64,000 nucleotides of DNA from Mesaphorura yosii (Eukaryota > Arthropoda > Collembola > Poduromorpha > Tullbergiidae): assembly GCA_009869945.1 (NCBI GenBank), contig WIXG01000141.1:116417-180416 (forward strand), written 5' to 3'. The position numbers were made by a program, and so were the translations under genes. The first letter of the stretch is position 1; every line of letters starts with the position of its first letter. Below, piece by piece: positions 1 through 13,611 of the stretch. The notes below the pieces were generated by a model. The model was not told the DNA's origin. It ran no database searches and saw nothing but the letters and a program-made list of their open reading frames with translations.

Positions 1-3000
1 ACTGTTTACATAGCCTTCGACCGTGCCTTCTGCATTTTCATAGTTATTCTGCTAAACGATCGCAACACCTGCCACTCCATTCCCAATCATCGCAAGCGTA
101 TCAACTGGCTCGCTTATGCATGCGCCGTATTATGCGTGTAATCTGACTTCTTATGTTCACGAGAGTTACAAGCAGCCATATTGCTCCAATTGAACAAGAG
201 TTGTCGAAATGAAGATACTGAAGCCAGGCCAGATTGAATAAATTGATTTCAAGGCTATTTCGCTATTGTTTGGAGAATGACTGTGAAATTGAGGTATTTC
301 TTCTCGACTTTGCTTCTGTCTCTGTCAAATTGACACAGAAAGGGTAAAATCGAACTGGCACTAAATGAGTAGGCTGCGCGAACCACAATTATTATTCACA
401 ATTGTGAGTAATAGTTTGAATAGCGACACCACAAAATAGCGTTACTTTGCATGTTTCTCGGATGAACATTCAACCACACTACACATTTACAAGATGAAGT
501 CAGACAGTGAGCGGTTGGCGTAAATAAATATCGCGGCACTGCACACCTCACCTTACCCGTTGCGTTGCATGTGGTAGGTAAACACGAAAGCATACAAGTC
601 AAATCTCTTTAATTCTTTTCCACTACTCTGCGACCGTTCGCTGGTGTGAGTGACAGAAAGTGATATTTTGGACATTTTGCTGTTATGATGTGGAGACAAA
701 GAGGTCCCCGTCAATCACACGAGGAAAACAAAAAGTTTACGGCAATAAAAGCAACCGAATGGAGTATTTTGCAAGAGGCCAGCGAGTGCGATGTCGTGTC
801 CGCGTTGTAATCGTTCTCGTTCCTGCAATCCTAAAAAGTCATTGTTAAATCCTTTCCTGTGCTGCGATATGCCTACCTCTTTCATCCAATTCAATCTACT
901 TCCTGAAACAGCCTTCAACTACGGTTACAATGACTGCCGACCTCTCGCCCGGTCTCGGTCTCGGTGTGCTTAAATGACAATGAACGCACTGGCTTGGAAA
1001 AAGAAGTGGAAACAACAGGATTTGGATTGAGTTTGCAGGCTCTGAGTCGAATTAGTGCTTGTATGCTGCTGCTTAGTCAGTAATTGTTTGGATAACACAT
1101 AAAACTCATATTGCCGAATCACAAACTTTGATAATTTCATGAATTTGTACGGGAGTGAAATGCATTCACACCGGGCACTCTCCCAAGGCAACGAAAACAA
1201 ATGCAAGGTCTCTCACAGATTGCTCAGTGATTGACAGTTGGTTTGAATCTGCATTGAAAGTGTTTCATTATTATCATTATTACGCCTGATTGAACCCAGA
1301 ATAAAATATTTGTAAAAACCTAACCAACTTCAATTTTATCTGGAATACTTTCATTCATTCACGAACCGTGTATTTAACGAATTTAGATTCGAGCCTTTGC
1401 GGATTGACTCCCCTTTGCCTTTATGGGCAAAATCCAGGATACGTAATAGACAGAGGGAAGAAGGGTCTAGAATTTCCAAAGGCGACATTTGACATTCGTG
1501 CTACGAGACGCCGGACGCAGAAGCTTGTATCTTGCATGACATGACACACTTCCTTCTCATTTGTGAATCCTAATGGTTATTTTTCAATTTTACATTCCAT
1601 TCACTCATTCAGTAATTAACACATGACAAGTCGTCGAGGAGGCGACTTCGTGTGTGTGCCGCATAATTTTTTAACGAAACTGGTTAATTTTTGGTGCAGT
1701 GAGGCGATATCAAGCATGAATAATAATTACATCTGCTATCATAGCTGAGACAGGGCTCAATGAAGGAAGCGCAGAAGTGGAAGCAGAAATTAGAAAAGTT
1801 TGAAAGAGTTAATTTGGGAAGAGGGCAAAGACGACCGAAAGTATTAACCCACGAACACGATGACATACACAAAGTCAGAATGCTTCGTGGCAGTCTTATC
1901 GTTGGGCGCCATCGTCCTCATTAAACGCTACCCGTACCAGGCTGGTGGAAAAATCAAGAAAAGTGTCGTTAATTTTCATAGTGATGATGCTAATGTCTTT
2001 ATACTCCTTTCCTTAAATTTTTGCTCCTTCCTCGGCTCAAACTCGAGACAAAAGAGAATCTATGTTATCCTTTTTTTACTTTGTCAACTCGCACTCATCA
2101 GTTAAAATCCAAAGAAGATTGTTCTCTTGATAACCGCAAAGAGACGGCTTTATCCTTATGATGTATGACTACTATGTACTCCTGGTACATATTCAATTAG
2201 GAACAATTTTAGAGAAACTGAGAAGCACACGCTTCGTAGAATAAGTATTATGAATACGAATTATTATGAATGAGTTCCAGTGAACCTGCTCAGAAGGCAA
2301 GTCCACAGATGGAAATTAGCCCACCATCAGTGATGATACGAGGGAAATTTATGTCTTTCTGTGTCAAATTAATGTTGGAAGTTCCGGTCGCCTCGCCACC
2401 ACGATGAGCTGCGCGATGAAAGCAGCTGGTCTTTTCCACAAAATGCTATCAAGTAGTCATACAAATTGCAGACGCATTATGTGACGCTATTATAAATAGA
2501 AATGAGTTCCTGTGAGCTTTGCAATTTTGCCAGACTCATTATTGCCTCTCGCCTCTTCAGCGGGAAGAGTTCGTTCGTATCTCCGTTCGTTCAGGAATGT
2601 GCACCTCAAGAAATTAGTCACGTAGAAATTAGGTACCGCGAGCCATGTATATAATTGCGGTCGCCTCAATGAGTTTATTTTACAAGAAGTATTTTTCTGC
2701 AACTCCGCTCAAAGAGACCGTACCATGATCGTCTCGCATTCTCACCGTTTATGCAAAGAAGTGATGCGAGTAGACACTTCACACGTGCCTCTCGAGAGAC
2801 AGTAAGACGAAGTCATTAATACATTGCATGCACGCGCGGCGCAGTTGACGAATTTGAATGGACGTATACCAGCCGTGTCGTGTTTCTCTGGTCACAAATC
2901 GTAAATAATAATTTTATTAATTTCGATACGACAAAGTGAATGTCATGTGCAACTGGCGCGTAGCGAAACTAAACTACTTTCAAAACAAAACATGCCGAGC

Positions 3001-6000
3001 CGAGGCTGAGTATCTCGCTGCGCTGTGACGCTTTTTCTCGCGAGTTTTTCACAAATTAGAAACTGTTTAAACCTGAAGTGTTACATTTCGTATGGCAAGA
3101 CAGTTGCGAAAATTTCTATTCACGCGACTGTGTAGAGGCTTCGAGGTTAAAGTCCCAACGCCCACCGTGACCCCAGCGCATGGTGGATACATTCCAGCGT
3201 TGATTTCATTGTTGCTCTATCAGAATCGTAACTTTAATTCCCTCGCATCCTCTTGTTACTTTGTTGAAGTTCTTCCAAGCGGTTGTGTTCTTTGCCCGTA
3301 TCTCGCATGACATTTGACCATAAAATTAAATTGGGGCTAAACACATCTGATAATGAGTCGCACATTTAGTCCGGTAGCATCTAATTACGCTGTAACACAA
3401 AAAAGTTAGTCCGAATCATGAGGGTCGTTGAAGTACACCTCAAACAATGAAAAATTATCATTAAAACAGAATTTTATGGTTCGTCATATAATCATTGAAA
3501 GGAATGCAAGAGAGAACGACGAACTGAAACCTCTGCTTGGAAAGGACACAGTTTTCACATACACCACAAATTTTTTAATTCATTCCGTGCTCTTCAGCGC
3601 AATTAAAACGATAAAAGCCTTTTAATTATAGGCCAATTAAACCATTCTCTCATCATGAGCTCTTCATAGCCCCGGTCAGTCTTGACTTTATACTGTTTTC
3701 CAGCCCCTGCCCAGCATTTCGTATCCGTAGCATTGTCACACCGGATTCTGTAATGGCGTGTAGTCACGAGATCAAACCACCAATCCAGACAGTTCCGAAG
3801 GTTGTATGCAGCGCCGTACTGCCTTGCTACTCGATGGAACCTGAGAGTATCAGTGTAGTACGTTTTTAGAAATTAAGCTTAATTCACCTCTGCAGCTCTT
3901 CTCTTTAGTATTTCGCAGAAGAGCTTGCCAAGAATTTCCTTGAACCTAATTACTTGATTGCCTGAATATTTTTGCATATAGGAAAACGAACCCGACCGCA
4001 ATACGGATAATTGCACTCAATTAGCAGCATAACCTTCCCCAAATTATTTGCTACTTGACTCAAATACGTGAGAGTTTCAAATCCTCGGAAGCTCGGAGAA
4101 GTTTAAAGCGTACATCTCGAATAGTCCAAGAAATTCCGCGATTGGCTAATCAGTAGACAGACAAAAATTTATCGTGACAGTGTTGGAGGAAATTCGCAAG
4201 CCATTAGTGTCAAACGTCGTCATTCTTCTTCACGTTGCAAAGCTTTTCCGCGCATGTTAGTAATTAATACCTAGTTCTTTAATTGAGAGCATTGCAAAAT
4301 ATGTTCACTTAATATGTTCAGCGGTTACCCACGTCAGCTATTGTCTGAACATGACGGTCGCTTGTGCTTAAATAATGCACACACTTTTACGCATGATTTA
4401 ATGCAAACCGACATGCAAAGGTTAACGTTTTCCCCAATTAGAGTACGAGCTTTGTCTTGAGATTTTCCTTGCAAAAATTACGAGTTCATTTAGCATAAAC
4501 TTGCCTTTTGCTACAAAATGAAATTCCTGCGACCGCGTACGCCTTGGCGCTTAATGATATGGTAGAAGGGTGAGTGGGTTCTTGTAGCATGACGACAGAA
4601 GACTTAACACTTGAAAAATATTTCACATGCTCATACTAATACAGTGATAATTGTTTGCGTGTCTTCTGAATTTCATGAGCGCAAAACTGAGCGTGCTCAG
4701 TGAAATCAAAACAGGAGCACTTATCGCTGGGTACGGTATTGAGCAACTCACCGTGCAAAAACCAGCAGTAGTCTGTTTTTAATTTAATTAACTTTTTATA
4801 ATAAGCAAAATGACATGATTTATTCATATAAATTATAATTGCTTGCTGGCTGTGGCTGGTTTTTACTACATTCCTATGAATGAAAGACAATTTAATTTTT
4901 AATGAGCTCAAAAGCAATTCTTGCTTCTGCAGCACTTAATTGTTGTGCTGTTCTCTGGCTTTGGTTGCATGGCAAAGTGCTTAAATGCAGAAGCTTGACG
5001 TAGACCTATATTAAACGATTGTTACGCATATTCATGGGAGTGAATGACATGTTATTATTTCTGACCTTTGTTTTCATCTTATTATTTCCATTTGAGCACG
5101 GGTAATAACCACAGCTACATAGTAGCAGAGTGTGATTAGGAAATATTATGCTAGCGTAAGGACAATAATGACCATCGTGTTGGTCAACTGGGTATTACCT
5201 GTACATTTCCCGATCCGCAGTAATTTCTGACCAATTTCAAAATATATTTAATTATCTCCCTCATAGACACTGTTCCTGAGCCTTCGAATGGGATTGGCTG
5301 AAGCACGTCTGGTTCGACGGTCCGATGCGACACCGAAAAACATACTCTCCATTTTTGAAGCTTGTTAGTTGTTTCCAGGAGTCTAGATAAAAGCGAATAA
5401 CTAGAATGAGTTGGAGAAAGTTGCAAATTCATTTCGTGCTTCATGATTTCATCATGCATGTGCTTTTGATGTATTTCTATTTATACTTTGTTCATCTCAA
5501 TATGGTTCGGAGGAGTCAGAGCACGGCGGAGCGCGCACACATGAACGCGCATTATGCGGGTTCTGCCATTGTGCTGTCGAGCTGAAGCGGTAGAATGGTG
5601 CGACGGTGTCGACGATCATGATCATAACGCCGATAAACGCGAATGAATTTGTGTGCCGTGCTATAGAATAGAAATTATCCAACACATAAATAATCGCGAT
5701 CTGGAGCCGGGCGCACAAAAGCCGGGAGTTTTGTATAAGAATAGAGAAATAAATTCATTAGAGATTTGGTTCGAAATGAGTTTTATTGTGTGCGTAGTGT
5801 CGTGTTGTTATTGTGTGATTATGATTACGATGAGAAAACGGTGCACGTCATGTAGGAAAGCGATGAACACAAGGCGACATGAAAAAAGAAACGAAAAATT
5901 GATAAACGATTTGGTTGGTTGCGTGGCTTCTTTTTATAATTTTACGGAATAATAATGTTTATGGCTGACGAGCCGAGAGGAGAGACGGTGGTGTGTAAAG

Positions 6001-8877
6001 ATTAACTTTGTCAGAGATCCCTTCGCAGCAATTCAATTGAGAAGCGATCCTGCCCGCTGCTCTTGTGTGTGAATCGTTTTATTAACAATATAATAATATT
6101 AATGTCATATCACATAATGCCGAAGGGAGAGGGTAACTCGAGAAAGAACACTCAATGGAATGACAATGGCAGTGCATGGCAGGCAAAGAGATGATACGAG
6201 AGGAGTTATTTTAAAAATTCATAATAACAATACGCACAATGCGACGTGTACAATATTATTCGCATTAATACACACAAGCCTATTAAAATCTCTGACCCAA
6301 CGCTATTAATACTCTGTCAACTCAGCATCAGCATCCAGCTATCCAAATCTCTGCCATGCACGAGCATTCAGATGGTTAGACTTAAATGAACTCCAGCAAT
6401 CACAATGCAACAAGGACAAACGGTCGTATACCTTTTTAATAGCCTACACTGCCATTATACGTACACAGTGCAATCGACTTGCTGCACGTCATTGATGTAA
6501 GAGCCCGGTGTCACTCTCTCTGGGCTGCGCTGCCCGTTTCATTTACACCTTGTACCGGTGCACACTTATGTGTTTCGGAAACATTATTATTATTGCCACT
6601 GCAGCCACGATTGGAATCAACTTGAATTCCTGACAAATAGAAAATGTGATACACGTTCGGCTATCACTTTCCAAAAGGTCTCGCCCATTGTATTCTTCCG
6701 AAAAAAGTCAGTCAACGGAACGATGAACTTCGGTAAAGTCATTTTTTTTTCAAATAAAAAGAATTTCGTATTATGTTTAATAAAGAAGGAAGATAAATGA
6801 AGGGACAATTCGCTTTTTACTTTTACGCTTCTGCTGCTCTGAAAGTGCACAATGGCCAAGTGACACATGAAAAGGTTATAAGCCATGTGAGCGAGCGGCA
6901 CGGCTCGCATTATGGAGAAACCGATTTTCTGCAATGTTAAACTGCAAGCCTAATGGCTTTCTCATCATCATTATAATTTCCTAAATGTATCACAGCAACA
7001 GGCAAAAGATGAATCGAAGTCACGAATCAAAGGCAAATTGTTGTAATCGCACTTCAAAGAGAATAAGTCTTTCAAAAAGACAATTCGTTAATTTAATTTT
7101 ATCATCCTTTTCCCCCCTCCGTCCAATGTGTATAATTAAATGAAGATTTGTTGCCGTGCTTTGTATGATCATTTACAAGGATTAATTTATACATTGCGAG
7201 AAAGCAATAGCAAGTACGGAATGGAAAGCAATGCAATATAAAAAAAATCCAAATACGCAACATCTGAAACGAGTAGGCACAGAAGGTAGAGCTTGTGAAG
7301 GTTGAAAGGGTTTACTGCTCTCCATGGCTCACGTTACACTATTCGATTGCAGCACTGCACAACGAGGCACAGAGAGTATTTACTTACCTGTAAATAAATA
7401 AGTTACGAATTTAGAACAGCTGAATAACAAATCTTGCCCTTGAAAATTTTCACGTTGAGGAACATTTTAAGCACTTTTATTGTCCAACAATTAGAAAACA
7501 ATTGCAAAATTTAATTTGATCGTATTTCAGGACACGGCTTTAATTTCTGTGCGCTTCAAAGTTATTTAAATATACAATTGCATGTAACATGATGATTTCT
7601 CTTTATATATCTGGAGCAAAAGATTTCGAATCAAATTCGGGCAGCTGCGTCAGTGCTTCTGTCCGTTGTGTCCCATTTTAACTATCAGTTTCATTTATGA
7701 GACCCAACCAAAGATTACTGTGTACAAATTCCAGAGGTTGACTTTGCCTCGTATCGAGTTTTCCTACTATACGACCAGTACTGTTTGACTAAGGCATTCT
7801 CACGAACTCTGCGACTTTTATCCTAAAAATAGAATTTCATTAAGTTATGCTGAATATATCATCACGTATATTTTTCGTTCAAATGTTTTTATTGTCACTT
7901 CATTTTTCAATTTAAATTTTTCCAGCTTTCAGCCCATAAAACTTGACTTTTCCTCACTTTTCCTTCAATTTGTTTTTATGGGGAATTTTTATATGAAAAA
8001 TGGTAATAAAATTTCAGAAAAATGTAATCAAGACTCGTGGCGCTGGTAATCGAACACGACCTTAATATTTCCCTCGAACTTTGAGAAATACCAGAGCACT
8101 TGCATCTGTACGCAGTACGCTTTCGTAATTGACTGTGAATTCAAAACCAGACTTAAGATAACAAATTAGGAACCCATGAGGCTGCATGCTTCGTGTTTTT
8201 ATGGATACATTAAAATATGTGAATGATTACAGAAATGGCGACGGAAATGGTGTAGGGAACTAATGACTAGCATTCTCTGACGACGCATAAGAGGGGCCCA
8301 TGAAATGATTTCTTCTATCGGCAATCACCGAAACGAGAAAGGAAAGGGAAGGTGGGTTAAATGTTTTGTATTCGAACTCATGCAGAGGCAGGTTAATTCG
8401 CAATAAGTTTCAGAATTCGCCTTTATAACTCAAGAGTCCGACTGAGTTTGAGTATGCGAATCCCGTGGCCCAGCCCAGGCAGAATAAAGTGGTTTAATTT
8501 AATTTGGAGTTAAATGTTACTCAATAGCATATTAAAATAATTATACGGGCTGATGGCAGGATAAAGTAAATAAGCGCTTGGCATTGTGAGCAGCATTCAA
8601 TTGTTGACGAGTAGAAAGGCACCGAAGTGCAGTGTTTCATGTACATCCACGAGGAAGGTTGATGCGAGATGATCATTATATTGTTCATATTAACCATGCA
8701 TGATCGTAACCATCATATTATCCTTATTAATTATAACAATAATAATAATTATTATTATTTATTTATTCTCGGCTCCTACGTACTAAGACATAAGCCGAGC
8801 GACATTCTCACGCCATTTACTTCACATGTGCTTAAAGTTAGAATGAAATTAGACGGCTAAATCTATAAGACGCGCTC
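1..8877. other. gene-poor intergenic DNA upstream of msx
   Basis: I see no supportable gene here. The open frames on both strands are about 100 codons or shorter, lack recognisable domains, and do not join through plausible splice sites. The DNA is AT-rich, with many TAATTA-like homeodomain-type sites and short A/T runs. By position it may hold distal regulatory elements of the msx gene, but nothing in the sequence alone proves an enhancer. Confidence 0.6.
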
Positions 8878-9115
8878 ACCCGGGCACTCGTTGAGTTAAG
8901 AGCCATTCTGTAGCGCAGAGGCGCCCCAACGACGAAGTACCAAACGCTCCGAGAACGGACACCAGACCACAGAGCCAAGCGCCGGGTGCTCGCACCTCAA
9001 TTTTGAAGAATTCTTCACATATATCATTATCATCTTAATGAGGTGCGGACCCCCGGCGCCTGGCACCTCAACCCGATGGCCATGCGCCACCAGACCGCTC
9101 GCGGAGTGCCCGGGT
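8878..9115. repeat. GC-rich nested inverted-repeat (foldback/MITE-like) element
   Basis: The outer ends are a perfect 12-bp inverted repeat (ACCCGGGCACTC at 8878-8889, complement at 9104-9115). An inner pair of 21-bp arms (8979-8999 and 9039-9059) matches at 18 of 21 positions. The centre is AT-rich and holds the perfect palindrome TGAAGAATTCTTCA (9004-9017). The block is visibly GC-richer than its surroundings. No transposase frame and no clear target-site duplication are visible, so it could be a non-autonomous foldback element, a SINE-like insertion or a structured non-coding locus. Confidence 0.55.
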
Positions 9116-12100
9116 CAGACTGTCTCAATTACTACGTGCTGATTTTCAGAAGACAAAAGATTGGAGTTTGCTTACAGTAAACATACGTACATTAATATAA
9201 ACAAAATGAGCTCAGCGAAATAACTTTACGGAATTGAAGATGTAATCATAAGCGTGAGTTCCAATGTTGTCGAATTAAGTGCTGATTTGCAAAGCTGAGT
9301 AGATGAATTGAGATTCAATGAAAGACGGATATGACGTCGACCATTCCATACATTCCTTCGACGAGGAGTGGCAAGACCGTGCTACCATATGGATTCGCTG
9401 CATAAAAAATCCTTATTAATTATAATAAATTCTTGTGTGCCTTACCCTCTGCGTAATGATACTGCCAGCCAGCGAAACCATATCATTTAATAATGTAGAG
9501 ATTAATGTTTATCATGAGTTCAAATTTTTGTGAGAAAACAGAGTTGTTGATGATAAATTTGCGGATGTGTGAAAAATGAGTGGAGCACGCAATGTCTGCC
9601 TCCTTTGTGCTTCAGATTCCTCTTATCGTGACGCTTCACATTCATATTCACCTTTTTGAAGGAGAATTGACGGAAAGCAGTCGTAAAACAGTAAATAATA
9701 ATCATCATAATGACGAGTCCACATGCAATTATTTATCATCATCCTCTAAACCACAATGCTCACTCGTACCATAATTTTTTACGTGTTTCAAAGTGGACGA
9801 GGGAGTAATTGGGGCTGCTCATTACCAGAACCGAAACCAAGTGCATGTACGAGTCTGCGTGGACTGTAATCTGCGCGTAATGACGGCGACAATGATATAA
9901 GCGCATTAATGTGACAATATCATAATTTCAGGGTCTGAAGTCACTCTTCTGAAAAATGCACAAAATTCAGATTTCAGAGAAATGTTGTTCATTGAAGTTT
10001 AATTGACAGAATGAGATCCCCGAGGGTGTTATTATGCGAGTTGAAGTCATAAAACATAATTTATAATCACTTATAAAAATAGGACCAAAAATAAAGTGTT
10101 TCTACTACAGTGAAAAGGATATCGATTTAAGTGGAGTCATCCGTGTGTGCTGTTATTGTTATTTAAAAATATCTCATTTAAAAACTAGTGGAAAAGGGTG
10201 GTCCTGAAAAGAGATAATCAAAACTGAATTCATTATGAATCAGTTAATGAGTAAGACCGGTGGTGGTAATCTGCCGTAATTTAGTAGAAATTTAAGTGCA
10301 CGTGTGACAATTGCTTTAATGAAAATGGTCTGATTTGAGAAAGGGTGAAATTTGAATCTTGGTCTATCTCGCCTATTAATGTACAATGTAATTAATTAGC
10401 AGACTTTGTGAAGTTGGCACGAGCAATAGATTTGGCGGTGATCAACATGACCTCGACCTTTGGCTTGGACTTTCTCCCACAATACAACAGCGTAAAAGGA
10501 ATACACCGAGAACACGACAAATACGGAAGCTACATCCTTCGAATAGCAAGCATTTAGCTTTGCAGGATTCGATCAATTACATACGCCGAGCACTCAGAGG
10601 TTCTTGAAGTTCGGATTCCGGTCCCGTCTCGAGTTGCGATTTCCCTGACCGAGCAATACTTCAGCGAAAGAATAAACAGAGATGAACTTAGCGGAGTATG
10701 TGAAAGAGCAGAGCACAAAGGAAGAGCTGTAGCGTATTATAATAATGCGGCGTTGCAAGCAGAGCAACCTTGTTCCTAGACTCGTACAGAAAATAAAGGG
10801 AAAACCTATACCATTGGTAACGAGTGTGCTCAAACAGGCGGAGAACAAGTTTCCAGGCGGAGTTGTCTCAAAATCTCCCCTCGTTCACAATGCGACTCTC
10901 TGCACTGTCATTGCGAATCCACAATCCACGAGCACGCTGCTTGTGCTTGTGCAGACAGAGACCAAAGTGTGAGACAATAATCATTACGAGAGGAAGATGG
11001 AATTTTGTGTTTGTGTTGTGAAAGAGTCGACAAAACGCACCTTTGTCATAATCAGCATCATGAACGTGAAATTAACACAGCCTAGCCTGAGCGTTTCTTC
11101 TGTGGTACAAATTAATAGCGGCAAACAAGTAGTACAGATTTTTGATAATTGGGAATAATTTGGCAACGATCGAAGAATTTGGGTTTCAGCTGCTAAACGT
11201 AAGCCGCGAGCGCAAATGACGCAGTTTCGAGTTTCCCTAATTGCAATTATTGTTAATGAGTTAAGGAAAAATCGCGAACTTAGATTGTAGCAGTGGCCAT
11301 GCGTGGCTTTAATTCGAAGATGGGCTTAATCGTATCAAAGAGCACAGCGATGAGCAGCAGTGCCAGTGTGAATAGAGGCAGTACGTGAATCGAGAGATGT
11401 GCATTGCCGTGCTGTGTGGGTGGAAGGAGGAGCATCATTAGTCAAGTGAAAAACTGACGACAAGATTAAAAAGGATTAAACAATTTTAAGCGCTACAAAA
11501 TATACACACGTAAACACTCCGCATTAACAAAACGTATTACACGTACGAATTGAATGGAATTATCATCATTATTGCCTGTGTCTGTGCCTGAAACTCCTTC
11601 GTGCTTGCGCGACGGTACGCGGAAAACGGAACCCAGTGAAATTCTGCAACACGAAAAATTCCTCTGCGTGCCTGCCCGCTTTCGGCTAGAGTCTAGTCAC
11701 ACATTCCTCTGACTTGTGAAAAACCATTCACGTCCTGAATGGATCCGAATGAACAACACCAAGGCGCAGTGAGACAGGCAGTATAAGCGTGGAAACATTC
11801 GTGTACAGTGTACAAGGAGACAACCACTTAAGTGTCCTCGTGCAGTACTGTACCCTGCTCCGAATTTTACATTGCGTTCTGGAAATTTTACATAGCGTTT
11901 CGCGTTGTTCACACACAGAAGTACCGTGCACGTAAATTGATTGCTTCTGCTCAATTCACCATCCACTTAGGGCCATTTACTCAAACTTGATTCAATTACC
12001 GTCGCTCCCTGGCCGTACGCACGGTTCATCATCGTCAGTTGTGTCTGCGACTTGTGACTGACCAGAATTGCTTCGGAGCTCGTCACCGAGGCAGCTGCAA

Positions 12101-13611
12101 ACTGGTTCTTGTAATTGTGTTTTGTCTCGCAGAAGAATTTGTCTCAATTTTTCAAATCATTAAAACTCAATTATTTGTTTTGTGCAGTTTCACATGTGAA
12201 TTAAGAGTGCATCGTGAATAGTTTTAATCTTCTGTGCGCTGCAGACATCGCGAACAGAGACTCAAACCGCATTGTTGGATAATCGTTGTGACTGCTGTGA
12301 CAAGTTTTTCTTTACGGTGGGTTTGCGCTGCAATTAAAGCAATCAACCAGAATCGAGTTTTCTGCGCTCTTTGCACGCACACATCAAGTCAAAAGTCTTT
12401 GGTGAAGTGGTGGATTAGACTTGAAAGTGGTAATAAAAATTAGCGGTGGCTGAGTTTCGAGTTTGGCGAATTAAATCATCCACATGCAAGCACAGCCGGC
12501 CGAATCAAATCAATGAATTTGGTGATGCGAACTGTGAGTTCTCACGAGCCAACTTGTCATTCACGAGAAACAAGAAAGACGAGACTGATTAAGTTCAGTG
12601 GTGGTGTGTGTAATAAGAGAACAAGACGCAAAACTAATTGTCATCAAGTTCATCGCAACATTGCCTGATCGTGTCAACTCGCTTGGTCCCGTTGCGTTGC
12701 TGCTGCTCTTTGTGAATCATAAGCATTCTCATAAATTGCTCCATCAAATATTTATTAACAATATTGTCACTGTCATCATTAGCGAACAATTGTTGGGACT
12801 CACATCTTGGGTTCTGTCTCACATTGAGCATTGTTGCGAATTCCTCCACTCGTCATCGCCGCTCCGCATCATCTTTTTTAATTTAAATGAGAAACCAGTT
12901 TCTCGCTCCTTTTTATGATTCAGCTTTTTGTCAATCTCACGCTAGCCCCATCCGTACGCGCACACATGTAAAACTAATTATTTATTTACAAAATCGTAAT
13001 TTGTACTTCTTGTTAATGCGTTGGGTCTGCACACAAGAGCAACAACATAAAAAGAAGATCAAGTCGTAAATCGGAGAAAAATTCTTTGATTGTGGAGGCT
13101 CAAGTGAAAAGAAATTAATTGTGAGACACGACAAAGACAAGGCATTTGACTTTAGTACTTTGTTTTGATTGATTTAGATTGAATTCGTGAATCGTATAAA
13201 TTAACGGGTTAATCAAAAGGTAGGACAATAGTCATTGAGTTTTCGCCCTGTTGAGACTGTCTACCTATAGATTTTGTGAACAGCGAATCAGCCGATTCAA
13301 GTTCAAAGCCTCGGATTAAAGTACACTGCAATAAGTTTTTAGTGAGTGGTGAAACTCGATTGTGTATTACAATAATGATAGTCCAAACCGCAAGAAAAAA
13401 TCCATAGTGTGAACCTACTTTTTTATTCATCAGACTCGTGCCTCGTGCCGTGATCGAAGCATTCTTATAAACTGGACATGGAAAGCAAGCACTGTGCTGG
13501 AGTAAGCACGTAAGAATTTTCTAACCTGCAACTCGCGTGCACCGAATAAATTCCAGAAATCCCGACTTTCACCACCATATCACTGTTTGCCTCTTGTGAA
13601 ATATCGTAATC
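9116..13611. other. msx 5' flanking region
   Basis: No coding exon is supported. The stretch just upstream of the msx start should contain the promoter and 5' UTR, possibly with upstream non-coding exons. No TATA box plus initiator pair stands out enough to place a transcription start. Short open frames around 12.2-13.1 kb have no domain and are probably chance. Confidence 0.5.

Noticed and set aside
4005..4035. AATTGCACT resembling a miR-92 family seed
   Set aside because: Only nine bases match and no complementary arm is nearby.
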